Part shown: in pieces, positions 61,535-64,000 of the stretch
Numbering within the stretch: position 1 is the stretch's first letter
Layout of the letters: each line of letters opens with the position of its first letter
Assembly: GCF_017349075.1 (NCBI RefSeq)
Contig: NZ_JAFMOF010000002.1
Location: forward strand, 1,674,001 to 1,738,000
Direction of reading: 5' to 3'
Length of the DNA stretch: 64,000 bases
Origin: Streptomyces triculaminicus
GTDB lineage: Bacteria > Actinomycetota > Actinomycetes > Streptomycetales > Streptomycetaceae
Notes under the pieces: generated by a model
The model's input: the letters and a program-made list of their open reading frames with translations, nothing else
What the model was told of the DNA's origin: nothing
Database searches by the model: none
Position numbers and translations under genes: made by a program

Positions 61535-64000
61535 GCGGTGTGCTCCGATCCCGCGGTGATGCGCGACGTGCTGTGGTCCGGCGTGGCGCGGTCCGGTGTG
61601 TGCGGGGGGCGGGGGATGTAGCCGGTGGTGAAGAAGTGCTCCAGGTACCGGTCCAGCAGCGCGGAGTCCACCGGCGGGCAGTGCAGCCCGCTGTCGGTCA
61701 GTGCTCCTTCGGCGTTGCGCCGCCCCAGGACGGGGAAGGTGTCCTTGAGGTACATCTCCTTGACGGACATGTCGGCGTGGCGGCTGCGGTCGACGCACAG
61801 GGACACGAAGGGTGCCGTGGCGCTCGTCGGGTTCTCGGCGACGTGACGCACCAGCTCGCCGACCCATCGGTCGTACGGGAGCGTGCGCAGGGTGAAGCCC
61901 GCCGCGCGCATCCGGTCGAGGACGTCCGACAGCATGGCCGGGCGGGGGTTGGTGAGGTGGTAGACCCGGCCGTCGGCCGGCTGGTGCGTGGCGATGTGGA
62001 CCACGGACTCGGCGAGGTGGTCGACGGGGACGAAGTCCATCGGCAGCTCGATGTCGGGGGCCACGCCGGTCTCGGCGATCGTCTTGAACAGTGAGCAGAT
62101 GGCCGTCTCGGTGTTGCACGTGCCGTGCACCCGGTCGCCGGTCACCTCGTACGGCCGGTACACGGCCACCGGCAGGCCCAGCGCGGCCGCCTGCCGCAGC
62201 ACGCCCTCGGCGACCCACTTGCTCTCCGCGTAGCCCATGGTGAGCCCGTTTGCGTGCGCCAGCGGAAGGTCCTCGTCGACCTCGTGCACTCCGGCGGTGC
62301 CGAATCCGGCGACGACGGCGACGGTCGAGATGAAGTGCACCGGGATCCGGCGGGGTGCCGCGATCCGGATGACCTCACGGGTTCCGTCGACGTTCGCCGG
62401 GCGCAGCTGCTCGTAGGGGTAGAGGAAGTTGACCTGGGCGCCGTTGTGCACGATGAGGTCCAGCCGGCGGGCCAGTCGGGTGGCGTGCTCGGCCGTCAGG
62501 CCCAGCTCCGGTTGGGTCAGGTCTCCGGGGAAGCACTCGACGCGTTGCCACTCGGCCTCGTCGAGGTGGAGGCCGTAGCGGGCCAGTGCGGTGCGCACCC
62601 GCTGCTCGGCGTGTGCCGGGCTCGTCGCCCGTACGGGGCAGTGGACGCGGGCGGCCGTCGAGCGCAGCAGACGGTGCAGCAGGAACACGCCGACGAACCC
62701 GGAAGCGCCCGTGAGCAGCACGTCCTTGGGGTCCTGAGGGAGGGGGCCGGGCCTTCGGCGGGCGGGAGGGCGAAGCCGAGTTCGCTCTCGCTGACGAAGT
62801 CGACCACCGGTTCCGGTCCGGCGATGCCGCCGAAGCCGCCCCGGGCCTCGCGTACGGCGGCGGTGAAGCCTTCCAGCGTGGGGGTGGCCAGCAGGGCCCT
62901 GATCAGGGTGGACCCCAGGGTGGCGTCGAGGCTGAGCACGGCGAGGGTGCGGGTGACGGCCTCCGAGGCGAGCAGGGAGTCGCCGCCGAGGTGGAAGAAG
63001 TCGTCGTGGGGCATGGGGCGTACGCGCAGCACCTGCTGCCACACCTCGGTGAGCACGTCGAGCAGGCCCTCGATCTTCGGCTCGTCCGTCTCCTCGGTGT
63101 CCTGCATCCCTGTTGTGTCGCTGTCGCTGCCGCGGTCGGTCAGGGGTGCGGTGGACTTCAGGCGGGTGCGGTCGACCTTGCCGCCACTGGTCACCGGGAA
63201 GTGGTCCATGGGCACCAGGGTGGGGACGGCCTGAGGTGGCAGCCACTCGGTGCAGTATGCGCGCAGGGCGGGCAGCGGCAGGTGGTGGCCGGGGACGGCG
63301 GGCGTGATGTAGGCGGTCAGGGCACCCGACTCGACCTCGACGACGGCTTCGCCGACCTCGGGGTGGGCGCGCAGGCGGGCCTCGACCTCGTCGAGCTCGA
63401 CGCGCGCGCCGCGCAGCTTGACCTGGCGGTCGAGGCGGCCGCGGTATTCCAGCAGGCCGTCGGTGTGCTGTACGACCCGGTCGCCGGTCCGATAGAGCAG
63501 GCCGCCGCCCGGCTCCACGGCGGGCAGGGAGACGAACCGTTCGGTGGTCAGCTGCTGGTCGCCGAGGTAGCCCAGGGCCAGCCCGTCCCCGCCGACGTAC
63601 AGCTCCCCTTCTTCACCCGGCCCGGCGACCGAGCCGTCGGCCCGCAGGACGTGGCAGGTGGAGGCTCCGAAGGGGCGGCCCAGGGGGACGTGCGTGGCGT
63701 CCTCGGGCAGGGGGCGCAGGATGTGGGCGGTGGAGACGACGGCGTTCTCGGTCGGGCCGTAGAAGTTGACCACTGTGGTGCCGGGGCAGGCCGCGAGGAC
63801 GGCGTTCGCGAGGTGCGGGTCCATCGCCTCGCCGCCGGCGGAGACGAAGCGCAGCGTTGCCAGCGCCTCGGGGCGGGTCCGGGCGACGAGGTGGAAGACA
63901 CTCGTCGTCAGATAGGCCACGGTGACGCCCGCTGTGAGGAAGAGCTGCTCCAGAGCGGTGGGGGAGAGGAGTTCCTCCCGGTCGGCGATGACCAGGCAGG
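61531..64000 (-). CDS. NRPS-like A-T-R enzyme (5' end beyond window; frameshift at ~62740)
   Basis: Enters from the right edge inside an adenylation domain: RFVSAGGEAMDPHLANAVLA, NFYGPTENAVVSTAHI (A5), GELYVGGDGLALGYLG (A6), LLYRTGDRV (A7), YRGRLDRQVKLRGARVELDE (A8) and PVTSGGKVDRTRL (A10). The carrier domain has FFHLGGDSLLASEAV. After a frame change at 62734-62746 comes a thioester reductase domain: KDVLLTGASGFVGVFLLHRL (NADPH), LDLIVHNGAQVNFLYPYEQL, and the catalytic GYAESKWVAEGVL Tyr-Lys. One added C in the CCCCC/CCC run restores one protein. No condensation domain is visible. It should activate one carboxylic or amino acid and release it as aldehyde or alcohol. The coupled P450 follows. 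Confidence 0.88.

Noticed and set aside
1..64000. CRISPR arrays, tRNA and rRNA genes
   Set aside because: No regularly spaced repeats and no cloverleaf-like or rRNA-like sequence were seen on reading both strands by eye; a tRNAscan or covariance search was not possible here.

Overview
The window is high-GC actinobacterial DNA, almost certainly a Streptomyces chromosome. The grounds are GC-rich codon use with long antisense shadow frames, ATGA/GTGA start-stop overlaps, GTG starts, many TetR/MerR/XRE regulators, lipoproteins, ricin-type lectin and SulP proteins, and a dense load of natural-product genes. It reads like an accessory, chromosome-arm segment: small biosynthetic loci, regulator/enzyme pairs, one intact insertion sequence and several gene remnants. 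I saw no rRNA, tRNA or CRISPR array.

Layout. 1-2515: end of a secreted cell-surface protein, a DUF1963-like gene with a single-base frameshift, and a glyoxalase-fold protein. 2732-8434: a two-component system (CseB/VanR-type regulator plus kinase) upstream of an ABC ATPase and FtsX-type permease, the layout of a cell-envelope or antimicrobial-peptide stress module. 9106-14083: a secreted protein, an alpha/beta hydrolase with a probable glycosyltransferase, and a PIMT-type methyltransferase preceded by a 37-residue charged peptide gene (candidate RiPP pair). 14219-19583: a SulP gene missing its 5' end joined to an MFS gene missing its 3' end, an ABC transporter, a PIMT-like N-terminal fragment and a Nudix gene. 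20290-22072: a small unknown gene, a transposase relic and an Asp/Glu racemase. 22264-30835: a single-module, fully reducing type I PKS (one frameshift, degenerate methyltransferase) divergent from a KAS III enzyme. 30902-40816: lipoprotein, lectin, acetyltransferase, SRPBCC, PAP2, a TetR/quinone-oxidoreductase/FAD-monooxygenase set with a clear palindromic operator, and a DUF218 protein.

41132-44162 is a lasso peptide cluster (precursor, cyclase, RRE, peptidase) with a predicted 16-residue core that I do not recognise. It is followed by a second FAD monooxygenase/TetR pair paralogous to the first. 46970-51178 is a second RiPP-like operon: an XRE regulator faces a 52-residue peptide, an asparagine-synthetase-like enzyme without a glutaminase domain, and an ABC exporter. 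51255-57075 holds a TetR/membrane-protein pair with tandem operators, an intact IS5/IS427-type element, DinB, a MerR/SDR pair and a lipoprotein. 57243-64000 (continuing off the right edge) is a minus-strand cluster of a stand-alone A-T-R NRPS-like reductase and three cytochromes P450, one with an in-frame TGA before the haem motif.

The lead candidates for undescribed biology are the three small peptide loci (13.2 kb, 41.1 kb, 48.0 kb) and the A-T-R/P450 cluster. Three single-base frameshifts (about 1.51, 24.70 and 62.74 kb) should be checked as possible base-calling errors before any gene is called dead.
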